Source: Eumeta japonica (lineage: Eukaryota > Arthropoda > Insecta > Lepidoptera > Psychidae). Taken from it: a DNA stretch of 64,000 nt. The notes beneath the pieces are model-generated. The model worked only from the letters and a program-made list of their open reading frames with translations, did no database searches and had not been told where the DNA came from. Positions 11,515 to 22,469 of this stretch are shown in pieces (positions within the stretch are counted from its first letter, which is position 1; the number at the start of each line of letters is the position of its first letter). Both the position numbers and the translations under genes were made by a program. The stretch is from assembly GCA_005406025.1 (NCBI GenBank), contig BGZK01000220.1, positions 517,176 through 581,175 of the forward strand. Direction: 5' to 3'.

Positions 11515-11605
11515 GGTTATTGAACACGCCGCCGGGAGGGACGTGGCCGGCGGAGGGTTAGCCCTCTAAGATGTGCGATGCCGCGTGAGACGGCGACGAA
11601 TTTAT
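11515..11605. promoter_or_regulatory. Short GC-rich island
   Basis: The CGCCGCCGGGAGGGACGTGG region stands out from AT-rich flanks. The 93-codon minus-strand frame that ends here is GC-driven at its C-terminus and has no known domain. Confidence 0.3.
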
Positions 11606-12230
11606 CTCCAACTGTTTTGTGGGAAATCAATACTACCAGAGAAGAGATATATATCGCCGAAGCAAATAAGTCGTTTCCATTTTCTTTATTATCCCTCTTT
11701 GGAACCAAATTCCGTTTTCTTGACGGAATAGAATAAAAAAAAAGATGACCATAAAATGTTTTATTAATTTGAATGGTGATGATAAGTTCACAGATCACAG
11801 TTATTAAATAACATAGTTGTGAATTTTAAAGCAAATTAAACAACAAAAAAAATCATCAAAACCAAAAAATTAAAAACGTGTAATTTAAACGGAAATTAAT
11901 CTTAAAGCGGCACAATTTGAATAACCTACAAATGTTTAGTATCTATCTATGGGTCTCTCATTTTTACATTGATGTCTTCGTATTCATCTCTTAACCTTGA
12001 ATCCGTTCATACCCATAACGAGTGTAGAATTATGTTCTGTTCGCGCCCGAGTCTGCACAGAAATTTATCTTTATCATCGTCTTCGAGCAATAAAATTCCT
12101 ATTGTATAATCAAACACTGTTTATATTTTTTGAAAACAAATTACTGAACATTAAATATTGTTTGAATGCAAAAAATCTATACAATTTTGCTCACACCCAA
12201 ACACACTCATTATTTACTTAAAAACGTTGT
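11606..12230. other. AT-rich DNA, nothing recognised
   Basis: The 74-codon plus-strand frame at 11997-12221 is low-complexity in its second half and is not supported as a gene. Confidence 0.5.
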
Positions 12231-12465
12231 TAAGGTGTCTCATAAATTATGTCGGTTTTTAATGCTCACTTTGTTGAATAATCATACAAAAAGAAAACTT
12301 TAATATTAAATTATAACCCATCGAATTCTATGCTTTTGGCCTAACATTCAGCAAGCTCCCTAAAACCTCGTTAAACCATTCCTTAGGTTTAGATGCAACG
12401 AATTGTCGACTGCAATTTCCTCCTTAGACTTAGACGCAAATAATTGCCGACTGCATTTTTCAACA
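12231..12465 (-). pseudogene. Possible mariner-like transposase C-terminus with internal duplication
   Basis: Minus-strand translation gives RQLFASKSKEE and then RQFVASKPKEWFNEVLGSLL, which resembles the C-terminal ASKPKEWF region of some mariner transposases. The two similar blocks come from a tandem duplication of about 50 bp. Beyond the C-terminus the sequence reads GTGTCTCATAAATTATGTC near 12235-12253, which could be a decayed inverted end. No catalytic region is present. The similarity is short, so this is tentative. Confidence 0.3.
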
Positions 12466-12529
12466 TCTCGCACTTAGTAAAATATCGCTTCTAAAATATT
12501 CGCTCACATCGGATTATAATAGAGACTAA

Positions 12530-12800
12530 ACCGCAGCCGAAGATCTTGTTTTAATCAAAACATAACAGTGCAGTGCATGACGGAGCGTGCAGTTTAGTAT
12601 GCTCGCAAATAAATTTGCAACGGCCGAAATGAATTCGGGCGGCCCTCGCGGTCCATTGGCGTAACGATAACGCGCCCCCGCCCTGACGAGGGTCGGCCGC
12701 CCCGCCGCGTTATACACATGTCGCGCCCGCAAATCTAGCGTGGTCAATGCGAATTGGATTTTTAACGACCTCACCTACACCCCCTCACGGTTCGCCTACT
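12530..12800. promoter_or_regulatory. GC-rich island carrying TGACGAGGGTC
   Basis: A GC-rich block with TGACGAGGGTC at 12684-12694 followed by GGCCGCCCCGCC, matching the 5.83-kb island in motif, orientation and GC-rich 3' neighbour. NotI-type GCGGCCGC occurs near 12807. An 82-codon minus-strand frame crosses it but shows no domain. Confidence 0.4.
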
Positions 12801-13115
12801 ATTAGCGGCCGCTATCATACTTACTTGTCCGCTTTCGGGAATATGTTTTGTATTGTTCTGTTTGGATATTGTGTATTAAGTGGTCCTAGATTAAAATCTC
12901 TAACGACTAGACATAGATAAAATAAAATGGGTATCTGACTTAGTTTGACCGGTAGATGTTTTTTATGTACCTTTTATGTAATCATTCCTCGTTCTAAAGA
13001 TGATTTGACCCTAGTCTCTCTTTTGATCTAATTTTGAACTCTAAACACAGTCCCGTTCTCAAATTCAATTCCGATATCGGTCCACATTACATTATTTTGC
13101 GTCATAGTACTTAAA

Positions 13116-13155
13116 TGTCTGTCTATCTGTCTATCTGTCTGTCGGTCTGTCTGTT
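13116..13155. repeat. Degenerate (TCTG/TCTA)n microsatellite
   Basis: A tetranucleotide run of about ten units with TATC and GGTC interruptions. Such runs often mark the 3' ends of lepidopteran retroposons, but no flanking element is clear here. Confidence 0.85.
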
Positions 13156-13159
13156 TATG

Positions 13160-14636
13160 CGTTTATCCGTCCGTATGTCAAAGCCTAATTTCCCTGAATG
13201 TTAAAGAAGTAAAAAAGGTGCAATTTAATATACATATAGACTTAGCAACTCAAACACGTCCGACGAAAGGATGGATTGATTCAACCAATTCTGATTTTGG
13301 GATTAATTTTGGAGAACAACAACAAAACACCAAAAATACTTTGATCAAGTTCATCATATTAAGTATGAAACAAAAGTGTTTGTTATAACAACTACAAATA
13401 TATTTTTATTTTAATTTAAAATGCTTAATTTAAAATACCTTAAATGTTCTCTCTTATATCGAAACTACTGAGTGTAAACATTTTGAAGAATAGGGAGTAG
13501 ATGTAGGAGTAGAAACAGGGAGGAGTAGGTTTGAACCTACCTTACCGTTTAAATACACAGAAGAAAAATAGTCTTAAAAAAATTATGTACAAAATATACT
13601 CCCTAGTTTCACCGAGCACTAATACCATGATTTATAATACGGAACCATTTCCAAGCGAGTCTAACTCATACTTCGCCAGATCTAGAAAAAAGATGCTTAA
13701 GCATATAAAGAAAAAGTTTTCAGTGGAAACACTAGAATACATATTTATTTAGACATAGAAGCTTATGTACCTCAGATTAATGATGTCTATATACCATATA
13801 TACTCTTACTTGAGAACAATTCATAATGAAATCAAAAGAGCGTCGTTAAAATGTACCTTTTTCTCTTTTATATTGTTCAAAGGAAGTCAAGTTTCTGGAG
13901 AAACGCTAACGAAACCCTAGAATCTATGACGTAATAAAGTCGGAACGAAAGCTTTAAGCCCTTAAACAAAGAAAGGATTTAGCTTTGTGACTTACGCCAC
14001 ATTCCTTTTTAGATTGTAAAGAAACTTCTCGAAGTGTAATAGCAGCTATATTATCATTATTATCATTCTAATAATGATATATAATGAAGGGCTTAAGGAA
14101 AAATATGTACTTAAAATTCTAGTTACAGAAAACGAAATTTTATTATCTGTAGTTACAATATATTTCATAAGGAAATTAATTATTTCATTGATGCAGTTTA
14201 TTAAATTATGTTCTCCAAACGATTGAAATAGCTAAATCTGCCATTTCTGTATATTGTCCGAGAGACATCGAAATAGATCGATCGATTAAATGATGGTCTC
14301 AATGTATTATAAATTATAAGAATTTTTTAAAGTATGAAATATTATATAATTGTTAGGATATCAATTCAAAAAAAAAACGGAAAATAATAAATCAGTGATA
14401 ATAATTGCATCAGATATGCAACTATTGGAAATTCAACGATTGACTGTAGGTATTTCGAAAAGCAGTCACTTGAAGATATTTCTTCCCTATTCATTTCGTC
14501 TTTGTATTTTCGATCTGATGGTAAATTCAAGACGTATTCATTTTAATGATAAAAATGCATTTCTAAAAATGATGATTAAAATTGTTTATATATATATACT
14601 TATAGGAATCATAAGTATCAAATGAAGATATAGCCC
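13160..14636. other. AT-rich DNA, nothing recognised
   Basis: Two plus-strand frames (13531-13752 and 14350-14625) are rich in Lys, Ile, Asn and Tyr, lack known motifs and look like chance frames. Short ATCATT/AATGAT hairpins occur near 14050-14085. Confidence 0.5.
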
Positions 14637-14735
14637 AATAGAGATGATCACCGCCGCCCATAGGCACCCGCATCCCAAGGAGTCACTAATGCGGTGTCCG
14701 GCCTTTTAAAAAGGAGTGCGCTTTTTTTTTTAATA
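14637..14735 (+). mobile_element. GGCAAACGAG-family repeat, copy 2 (truncated)
   Basis: It carries the family core GATCACCGCCGCCCATAGGC, then GCGGTGTCCGGCCTTTTAAA and AAGGAGTGCGC. The head with GGCAAACGAG is missing. Downstream sequence to about 14960 (TTTCCGGCGAACGAAGCGA and on) may be a longer, weakly preserved part of the same unit. Confidence 0.65.
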
Positions 14736-14974
14736 CTAATGGTGTTCATAGTATTTCCGGCGAACGAAGCGATAACGGAAATCAGCGGCAGGAGTGAGAT
14801 TTAATAGTTCTTTGCAGCACTACTCATAGTATATGCGACAAAGCATACGTAAAGATGCTACATCTATTCACAAGGCCAACGGGTCGAGTTGGCCAGGTAC
14901 TAGAGGCAAGAATCGATATTGGGTGTCAGCCCTGAGGTGGCAACAGTACTCTAGATTAGATCGAACATGTGCAT

Positions 14975-15070
14975 TATTAGGTACTAGCTTTTGCCTGTGA
15001 CTCCGCACGCATGAAAATATTATTAATTCTTCATTTTCCATATTGTATAGTTCTGCTATAATTTCAATTT
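14975..15070 (+). mobile_element. RTE-like retroposon relic (ACTAGCTTTTGCC start)
   Basis: It starts TACTAGCTTTTGCCTGTGAC with a following CCGCACGCATG, a decayed form of a standard lepidopteran retroposed 3' fragment. The similarity fades after about 100 bp into six-base degenerate repeat. Confidence 0.45.
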
Positions 15071-15074
15071 AAGT

Positions 15075-15200
15075 TCCGATTTCACAGTTCCGACTCGGTC
15101 CTAGTCTCTATTCCAATCCTGCGTCTCTCTTCTTTCCAGTCGCGCTATCGCTCTTCATTATGATACTGATCCTGATTTTGATATCTAATCCGGTTTCTTG
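15075..15200. repeat. Degenerate six-base tandem array (TTCCGATCC-type)
   Basis: Successive TTCCGATTTC, GTTCCGACTCGGTCC, TTCCAATCC and GATCCTGATTTTGATA units spaced at multiples of about six suggest a decayed hexamer array. It is the reverse strand of the GGAATCGGGATC-type arrays at 27600-27760 and 44160-44460. Confidence 0.45.
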
Positions 15201-15313
15201 TTAATTATTGCAAAGAAACGTATAAACGATAGATATAAAATATCATGCGTTTCCAAATAATATTCTGTTTGTGTGCTAAGTTTATGCATGAAACGGCTAA
15301 AACATCGATAAAA

Positions 15314-15610
15314 ATATAGTTTAAAAAACTAAAAAAACACGCTTTTAAAGAACATCAACCTAAAAAGTGAAAAATAATTTTTTAATGAAAGCTGAAAAAA
15401 ATAATGAACAATGACAAAAATTTCTAGTATCATTGTGGAAAAAGCGTGGGTGGCTCTTTATACAAAAAATGTGGCACAAAGCGCCCTACGCTTTTTCCAC
15501 AATTACATTAGTATTTTTCGCCATTGTTTATTATTTTTTTCTCCTTATATTAAGTTATTTTTCACTTTTTAGTTTGATATACTTTAAAAGCGTGTTTTTT
15601 TAAACTATAT
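15314..15610. mobile_element. Long foldback element with CACGCTTTTA-type arms
   Basis: The left arm is about 15314-15454 and the right arm about 15481-15610, with only about 26 bp between them. The arms pair over roughly 130 bp with scattered mismatches. Matching segments include ATATAGTTTAAA, ACACGCTTTTAAAG, TGAAAAATAA and the innermost TTGTGGAAAAAGCGT. There is no coding capacity. The motif AAAGCGTGTT also ends the sequences at 15978, 16290 and 30286, so a family relationship is likely. Confidence 0.8.
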
Positions 15611-15757
15611 TTATTTTTCACTATTTAGTTCGATTGATTGTTAAAAATTTGTAATTTTCAACTACACAACACTAGATTCTATTACAAAATAATAATAGAA
15701 TTTAGTAACAGTAATAAGCCACTTGCTCTCATGCAGACGATACGTGAAGAAATTATT

Positions 15758-15980
15758 CAATCCTGACGATCCTGATCAGAATAATGAGATAAACTTATCA
15801 AATTATTGTATTGTCACCGATTCTTGATAAGTGTACAAAGTTTGAATTAAATCTGTCCTTTCAAGGTGGGACAAAATCGAGTCCAAAGGAGTCGGTTGCA
15901 AACAAACAAGCTCACAAGCTCATAAACCCACATATTCACAAACATACAAGTAAGGCTAATAAAAGCGTGATAAAAAAGAT
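15758..15980 (+). mobile_element. Short retroposon, copy A of a nearby pair
   Basis: It begins AATCCTGACGATCCTGATCA, passes through CTTGATAAGTGTACAAAGTT and ends AATAAAAGCGTGATAAAAAA. A second copy lies about 120 bp downstream in the same orientation. From memory, similar sequence is dispersed in Lepidoptera. It has no coding capacity. Confidence 0.6.
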
Positions 15981-16099
15981 CTGCCTCCGTTGTGCTGTGC
16001 CGAGTGCCCGAGCGAAAAAGTAAGTCCGAAACTGCAGGCATGCGCAAATCGCACGCTACCTCTATCTCTCTTACTCCCTTACGGAGGATCTATAAAAGA

Positions 16100-16298
16100 T
16101 TTATTAATCCTGGCGGTCTTAATAAGGATAATGGGAAACTGTTATCAAATAATTGCATTGTCATTGGTCCTTGATACGTATGAAAAGTTTCAAATTAATC
16201 AGACTTCTGGAAATTGGTGAAAATTAAGCTCAAAAATTTCGTTACATACATACATAGATACATACAACCCAAGTTTATAAAAGCGTGTTAAAAAGCAT
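16100..16298 (+). mobile_element. Short retroposon, copy B of a nearby pair
   Basis: It matches copy A in order: AATCCTGGCGGTCTTAATAA, CATTGTCATTGGTCCTTGAT, AAGTTTCAAATTAATC, a CATACATACATA tract and the ending ATAAAAGCGTGTTAAAAAGC. The two copies diverge considerably, so either the duplication is old or the copies inserted separately. Confidence 0.6.
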
Positions 16299-16439
16299 CA
16301 CATTTGTAGTATTTTGACAATATATATGGATATAATACTTCAAAATACGCAGTATAAAAGCCCTATATTTCGTTCGAATTTACTATGGCTTTCTTATTAT
16401 TAAACTATTATTATTAATCATATAGTTACAATGGAATTG

Positions 16440-16560
16440 TTGGCGCTCTACCCTACTTTTGCTTTCGCTCTACCTCACCCTCTCACACCATATCTCACTC
16501 TCCCGTCTCCCTCTCAACGCTCATCGCATACTCTAACACCGCTCCTCCTCTAAACAAAAC
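16440..16560. repeat. Pyrimidine-rich CTCTC stretch
   Basis: A strand-biased run of CTCACC, TCTCAC and CTCTCC words about 110 bp long on the plus strand. A shorter similar stretch sits at 16060-16080, between the two retroposon copies, so it may belong to that element family. No promoter is claimed. Confidence 0.5.
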
Positions 16561-16874
16561 AAACATTAACCATGGCTGACAAAATAAAATAAAATTTGCG
16601 ACTTTTGTATTTTCAAGTTATAGGGTGTCATACAAATAAACACACAAAGAAATAATCAATAACCTATATTTTGTATAACAATGAATTATATCGGTTTACT
16701 AATTTCATCAGAAATGGATTTCATTGTCGAATTATAAATAGATAAACAAACAGTGACGTACATATAAAAAAAATGGCGTGCTCTATTAGTACACTCAAGT
16801 TCATGAGAACCAGTTTAATTATGGTTAAGCTATGAAATAACATAAAAACGATTAGACAAACAAACAAACAAAAA

Positions 16875-17030
16875 GCAGGCTATGTCTTTTCTCCGGACTC
16901 AGATTATCTCTATACCGAATGTCATCTAAATCGGTTCAGCAGTTTAAATGTATAGAGATAATAGACAGACAAACAGACATAGTTACTTTCGCATTTATAT
17001 TGTACTAACATTATCTCTACTAAGGGAAGA
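16875..17030 (+). mobile_element. RTE-like retroposon 3' end
   Basis: It carries AAATCGGTTCAGCAGTTTAA, AGACAGACAAACAGACA and CTTTCGCATTTATATT in the order that ends many lepidopteran RTE-like fragments. There is no reverse transcriptase sequence. Confidence 0.6.
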
Positions 17031-17272
17031 AGCAATGATCCGGTTTGGAACACTGTCTGTACTGAAGTATTGAATACGCCTTTTAAAATCTAGTTTTTTA
17101 CTATTTTCTCTAGATGATTTTCCCGATACTCGGAGTAGCATTTCTTTCAGTAAAAGTTAGGTGTTAATTTCAATCTGAATTACTCTATTCCAGAGTCCTG
17201 CTACACACTTTTCTTATATTAAAAAGAAGAATTTAAATGTTCTATTTTGATTCAGAAGGATTTTTATAATTA

Positions 17273-17465
17273 TTAACGACCATTCTCACAGTTAATGCGG
17301 TAACAAAGTTTTTGGGTCCGAGAATTTAGCGTGCGCTCCGAAGCACGGTGCAAATAGTTTAATTGACGTAGATTAGAGGCATCTATCAATTCGCCTATGA
17401 AGAGGATTCGAACCCTGAATCTTGCGATTCGAAGGTAGTGCGTCAACCACTTGGCCGACACCACA
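17273..17465 (-). mobile_element. tRNA-derived SINE
   Basis: On the minus strand an A-box-like TCGGCCAAGTGGTTGA (17443-17458) is followed by a B-box GGGTTCGAATCC (17404-17415), the internal RNA polymerase III promoter layout. The Ser/Leu-type start GGCCAAGTGGTTGACGC suggests its tRNA ancestor. Folding into a proper cloverleaf with matching acceptor ends is not visible, and about 130 bp of non-tRNA body follows to about 17273. It is therefore a SINE and not a tRNA gene. Confidence 0.65.
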
Positions 17466-18860
17466 GAAGGGAAACTTATAAAAACACAAACGAACTTGCG
17501 GTTTACGTCAAATCAAAAAAATCGTTAATACACTAATTGTTGCACAGTCGGACCGGGCGGGGTGGTCGTGGTAATCAAAAACCTCACTCTTTTAAAAGAA
17601 GCCTCAATATTTTATAGACTAATAATACTCTATCAAATAGTTTTCTTGAAAATGAAAATAGGTTCAAATTTATGATGGAAATGAATACCCATATAAAATT
17701 TGGCTGTAAATTCACATTTAACATCATATTAAAAACAAATTCAAGCAATCGTTATGTAAATTTAGTCTAAGTTTATTAATTACGTCACCGTCATTACATA
17801 ATAACCGGAATTTTTTTATGTGCGTGGATACGATTATACTTCTGTAAGAAAATGTTCGTAATTATAATTTTTTTTGGCCAACCAAAATATCATCAAAATT
17901 AAATGTGTGATTTTTAAAAAATGCAGCATTTAACACACTCTTGGAATTGATTTAAGCACATGCTAAATATCTAACGGCCGGCTTTGCGCGGAACCACTTT
18001 GAGGTATGATGATCCGACTGTAATAATTGTGGCAAATCGGCAACACTGTAATTTACTTGTTACGGAAAAACACATTATCGTTTCTATCGCGTATCTTGTT
18101 TGGATACTATTAATCATTTAGCGACATCGGAAACTAACTTCAACGAACTTCATTCTCCTGTGGACTTCAGACCACACTTTAAATTTCAAGTTTGGTCCAC
18201 TTTAACAATCTAAATTTATAATCGCCGTTGAAACGCTAACGATTTACGGAAAGATTTCTCCTGCCTTGTAATGTAGTAGTAGTAATAGTTTTAATATATT
18301 ACGATGCAAGATAATAAATACGGTGTGTTTGTTAACATCACATCATATAAAAACTTGTATTTATCTCATATATATTTCTCTTACGCCATTACAAAATATC
18401 TCGACACCAGATCGGAAATTAGCAATACCAATATGTATGCGTTTAGTCTAGATTGTTCATACGTATAAATATAGTACATATGAAGAATAAAATGAAATTA
18501 TAATTGGTATGTAGCCACATTTGATTTCAAGACCTTAATGTAAAACTGACTTTATGAGGATGAAAGTTAAGCACATTTCGATGTCTTGGTAACTCGGAGT
18601 TTGCAATCATTTAAACCCTTGTAAGCGGCCGATCCATTGAAAATTTGAACAATACTGACTCCTGAAATAGAAATAGGTTAAGTATCATTCTTATGAGTAA
18701 TTATTTTATAATATATCCGTAAATACGAATGAGCATTTATGAACGGTTCAACTGCACAAAAGAAACTTTTTAAAACAAAATGGTTTCTCAAATCTTTTGA
18801 ATAGCTTTTCAAGTCATTCGCGTGTATCGAAAAATTTAATTAGACCATTTTCACGATTAG

Positions 18861-18863
<3 letters not shown>
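17466..18863. other. AT-rich DNA, nothing recognised
   Basis: No supported gene or repeat. A small GC-rich patch (GGACCGGGCGGGGTGG, near 17550) and another near 17975-17995 interrupt it. Confidence 0.5.

Positions 18864-18891
<28 letters not shown>
18864..18891. repeat. (AT)n microsatellite
   Basis: An uninterrupted TA dinucleotide tract of about 14 units. Confidence 0.95.
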
Positions 18892-18894
<3 letters not shown>

Positions 18895-19029
18895 CATTAA
18901 TGTAAAACCTTACCTTAGAAAATGAAAGCAGAGACGCCGATAGTTAAAAACGTCACGAAGTTGGCTGCGAACCCATTAATTCTGGAAAAAGGAATTAAAG
19001 TCGAAGCGAATGGAGCAGTTTTATCTGGG

Positions 19030-19380
19030 CGTCGATAGCGCACACAAATTATGTGCTTCCTCCGGCGCGGCGGTGGGGCCCGCCCCGAGTGCGCGTCGCG
19101 AACGGGACCCAAAACCCCGGGCGATAAGGTCTCGAATCTGACCGGGCGCGCGACAGCATTTCGAACGTTAACAGATGAATAGATAAATGAATTTCTACTC
19201 ATTGGCGATCAATCGCTCCGAGTTATCGCTGTTTTGCGCCTTATCTGTTTGAGCGGACGCCGCGTCCGGGAGGATTTATTTGTTTCGCCCGCCGCCGCTC
19301 CCCGCGGACGGGGTAATGTTTTACAATCCACCCCGTTCCGCAGCGCAGCGAGCGAGGCTCCAAAGACTTCTACTAGATTA
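19030..19380. promoter_or_regulatory. Largest double GC-rich island, candidate regulatory element
   Basis: Two GC-rich cores (about 19055-19150 and 19250-19345) flank a less GC-rich middle. The middle holds ATCAATCG, a GATA-type CTTATCTG (about 19241) and CGATCAATCG. A 95-codon minus-strand frame crosses it but shows no domain. A promoter CpG-like island or an enhancer cluster are the alternatives; no TATA or exon can be tied to it. Confidence 0.45.
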
Positions 19381-19908
19381 AAGTAACTCAGTATTTGTTT
19401 TCTTCTCCGCTGGCTTTTAAACTTGTTTAAGAACCGTTTGAATGTTAACTGTGAAGGTGGAATTTATACAGGTGGATTTCTTTAGGATACGGACCGACAA
19501 CTCCAAAAGGAAAGTAGGGATTTAAATTAAGACTTGGAAGACTAATGTATTCGAAAAATCCATCTTCTAAATTACAAATCACGTATTTGATAGCTCAGAA
19601 AGAAAATGTGAACGAAAATTTTCTACGACGATACGATCGATCGATATCACAAAAGACTTTTGTATGCAAAGAAGACACTTTGACTTCGGTGAATAAATAA
19701 ACCAATAAAAAAATTATGATGAAGCAACAGCAGTATGAATGGAGTTTATGAATTTATGTACTAATATTTTCCTAGCGCGAGCCCTGACAGTGTTTGTTTC
19801 CAGGTTTTCCCTGCATTCCACTTGACATATGTTATTTAGACCTTATTCATTCGTATTTTCTTCCAATATGAGAACAAAATGAACTTAAAAACGAGTTTGT
19901 ACTTAGGG
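19381..19908. other. No feature recognised
   Basis: Mixed composition, with GATCGATCGAT near 19636 and no open frame of note. Confidence 0.5.
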
Positions 19909-20163
19909 TCAATTCTGCCGTCCGCATTCAATCCCGATCGAATTCAGATGTTCATACTCTCGAAACGAAACCTTTAGGTAGACAACCTTCCCGGGCGAAG
20001 CTTGAAAGATATCTCTGAGACATCGTTCTAAACCATTGGACGCTACCGATATAAAGTAAGTCCAGAGCTTAGTGGCACACCCTGACGAACGGCTACGGAG
20101 GGCCTCGTAGTCAGTTTCCTTTATCAACCTAGATTGAGCTGGTCCGATCAATCGCCGAACCAT
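19909..20163 (-). pseudogene. Coding-like open frame, unrecognised (possibly retroelement gag-derived)
   Basis: An 84-codon minus-strand frame with normal protein composition, unlike the AT-driven chance frames. It includes ALRSRSSGCATKLWTYFISV followed by a Leu/Arg-rich helical segment and KVVYLKVSFREYEHL. GC content is higher than its flanks. It has no splice-site context and no companion exon. I suspect a mobile-element gag remnant but cannot name it. Confidence 0.3.
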
Positions 20164-20169
20164 AACGAA

Positions 20170-21895
20170 ATTCAGTGATCTATATTTCTCAAGCTTAAGA
20201 GCGCAAAAAAAAATTATTAAAATTATCTTAATTTAGTATTTATTTTTATTTTTTTATATCCTTTTCATAAAAGCCTGTAAAATATTAAGAATAATAAAGA
20301 CGTGCTGAGTAATTTGACGCCCTAATTTGGCATATTAAAGCACTATGTCACCTTATGGTGAGTGCTTGATACATTTAAACTGATTTCTATATCAACTTCT
20401 TCAGTTAGTGGGTAATTAAAAATTATATTACATATAATAAACATATTAAACATAAATTACAATTTATCTTGAAATAACACAGACGAAAAGATATAAATCT
20501 CTACTTTCAATAATTTCAAATTCACGTTTGAGTACACGAAACGGTCGCTACAATTAACCTGTTCTATAAACAAGACACAACCTCCTGTACAGGAAAACTT
20601 AACAAATAATAAAAATTGATAATAAATAATAGTAAAAGATATTTATATATTTATAAGTTTCCATTACTTTTTTAACGTTTATACGATGCCACTATTAATT
20701 TTCTATTTCGTACATCACTTCAATCAAAACAAAATTATATACTAATATGTAGTTATTACATACATATATGAAAAAAAAAATTGTTTTTTGGGGATGTTTA
20801 CAAACAGCCCTTATTACAGTACACATTTAGCATTTTGAAAATAAAATCATAATTCCTAATTAACTATTACGTTTAGCAGTGTTAGGTAGTATTTTCATTA
20901 TATTTTGTGGTCTAAGACAAATCTAAAGTTGTCAAAGATACTGACACTAATCTTGTGTATTTAACTAAGAAATCGCAATATCTAAATCGCTGTACTTTTA
21001 CATATACTTTAAAGAAAAACAGTAAATGTAAATTAAATTATCCGCACAATTAAGTTATTTTAAATCAGACAACCCTTCACAATTTACCAAATGGCAAAGA
21101 CTTTTATTTATTCTTTATACCTTTATAAAATTGATTCATGAAAAACTGTATTTCATCACTGACATTTGCTTAAATTTCCACTACATTAAGATTATCAATC
21201 GAAATTCTTGTAGCTGTGGTAATGTTTAGCTAACAACATTAAAATATGCGGGTAGACACCAAATTAGCATGTTTAAAAGTTTGAGGTAGTAATTAATAAA
21301 GTTCAACCGCGTCATAAGAAGTATGAATGTACTGAAGATACGTATCGGAAGTATATACAACGAAAAATACACTTACAAAATAAAAACACAAAAATTAAAC
21401 ACAAGAACAATATATCATATCCAATAATTTTCAATAATAATCAAGAATATTTTATCTAGTACTATGCTATTATTCTAAAATAAATGCTATTTCAACGCAA
21501 CTCTTCCAAAATTCATTAAAAATGAACACGAGTATATCATTACTTTTTCCAAAATAACAAAAGTTTTGAATAAGACCGATATAAACTTTTCTTCTATTTC
21601 ATTAAAAATAAACATCAATGCCGTGACCACTGGGTCAAACTCTCGAGCTCGTCGAAAGTATACAAAATATTGAATTTAGTACGTATCACAGTGTAAGGTT
21701 ATAATCTTTCACTGCGTATGACATATGCATACGACAGCACATCGAATCAGTGTTTTCGTGGTCTATCACAACAACAATAAAATTTTAATCAGTTATTTTT
21801 GTTTCGTTATGCATTTGCTTAAACACCGATAACATTAGTCCTTCAAAATGAATTCAAATCTAAGCAAAAGACTGCCGGAACAAAATAATAATTTG
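20170..21895. other. AT-rich DNA, nothing recognised
   Basis: About 1.7 kb of AT-rich sequence without supported features. A small hairpin around CACCTTATGGTG lies near 20350. Confidence 0.55.
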
Positions 21896-21899
21896 TTTT

Positions 21900-22205
21900 A
21901 ACGACTGAAGATTCAAACACGGGATTGTTAAGCGGGAGTGTGCATTACACGGAGGAGCTGCTGCGAGCCAATTACGGCGCTCAAAAGAGATAAGTAATTA
22001 TTAAATACTCAAATGAGCGGGTACGGCTGTAAATTATTCTCGTTTTGGGACAATAAATCTGGCAGCGTGAGCCCGGGCATTACTCGGGAGTCAGTTTAAT
22101 TACCGCTCAAAATTCACTCACTGGCTTGTACCGTTTGCGTGATCGATAAATTAGTGTTAAGCGGGAGAAGGCTGCGCGGGAGATCGTATAGATGCCGTTA
22201 TGGCA
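21900..22205. promoter_or_regulatory. Candidate enhancer-like element rich in homeodomain-type sites
   Basis: Composition is balanced against AT-rich flanks, with a dense mix of short motifs: CCAATTACGG, AAGTAATTATTAAA, TAAATTATTC, ACAATAAATC, GTTTAATTACCG and GATCGATAAATTAG. The phrase TTAAGCGGGAG occurs twice (about 21928 and 22157), bracketing the element. No open frame or transposon motif is present. This looks like the clearest candidate for a conserved developmental element in the window, but conservation itself cannot be seen. Confidence 0.45.
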
Positions 22206-22469
22206 AAGCGAATGAAGACTAAATCGACTTTTGAAAAATATCACATACGACTAAATACATATACGACAGAAGTGTACCTATTATCCGAATCAATCAAAGC
22301 AGAAATCGAATAAAAAAAATCTTTAACACGGTTGACCCTGATGGTCATCCCTAAACTTCCTGCTCCTTAACTTAAAAAATACAACTATATCAAGGCTCTA
22401 AAACTTATATTTTATTTTGTTAGGTGTTAATTTATTGTCTTACAGGAGGAGGATGGGTCCACATTTGTG
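22206..22469. other. No feature recognised
   Basis: AT-rich spacer up to the start of recognisable homology with the element at 56.8 kb. Confidence 0.5.

Noticed and set aside
17400..17465. tRNA gene on the minus strand
   Set aside because: A- and B-boxes are present, but the spacing is short, acceptor ends do not pair, and a SINE body follows.
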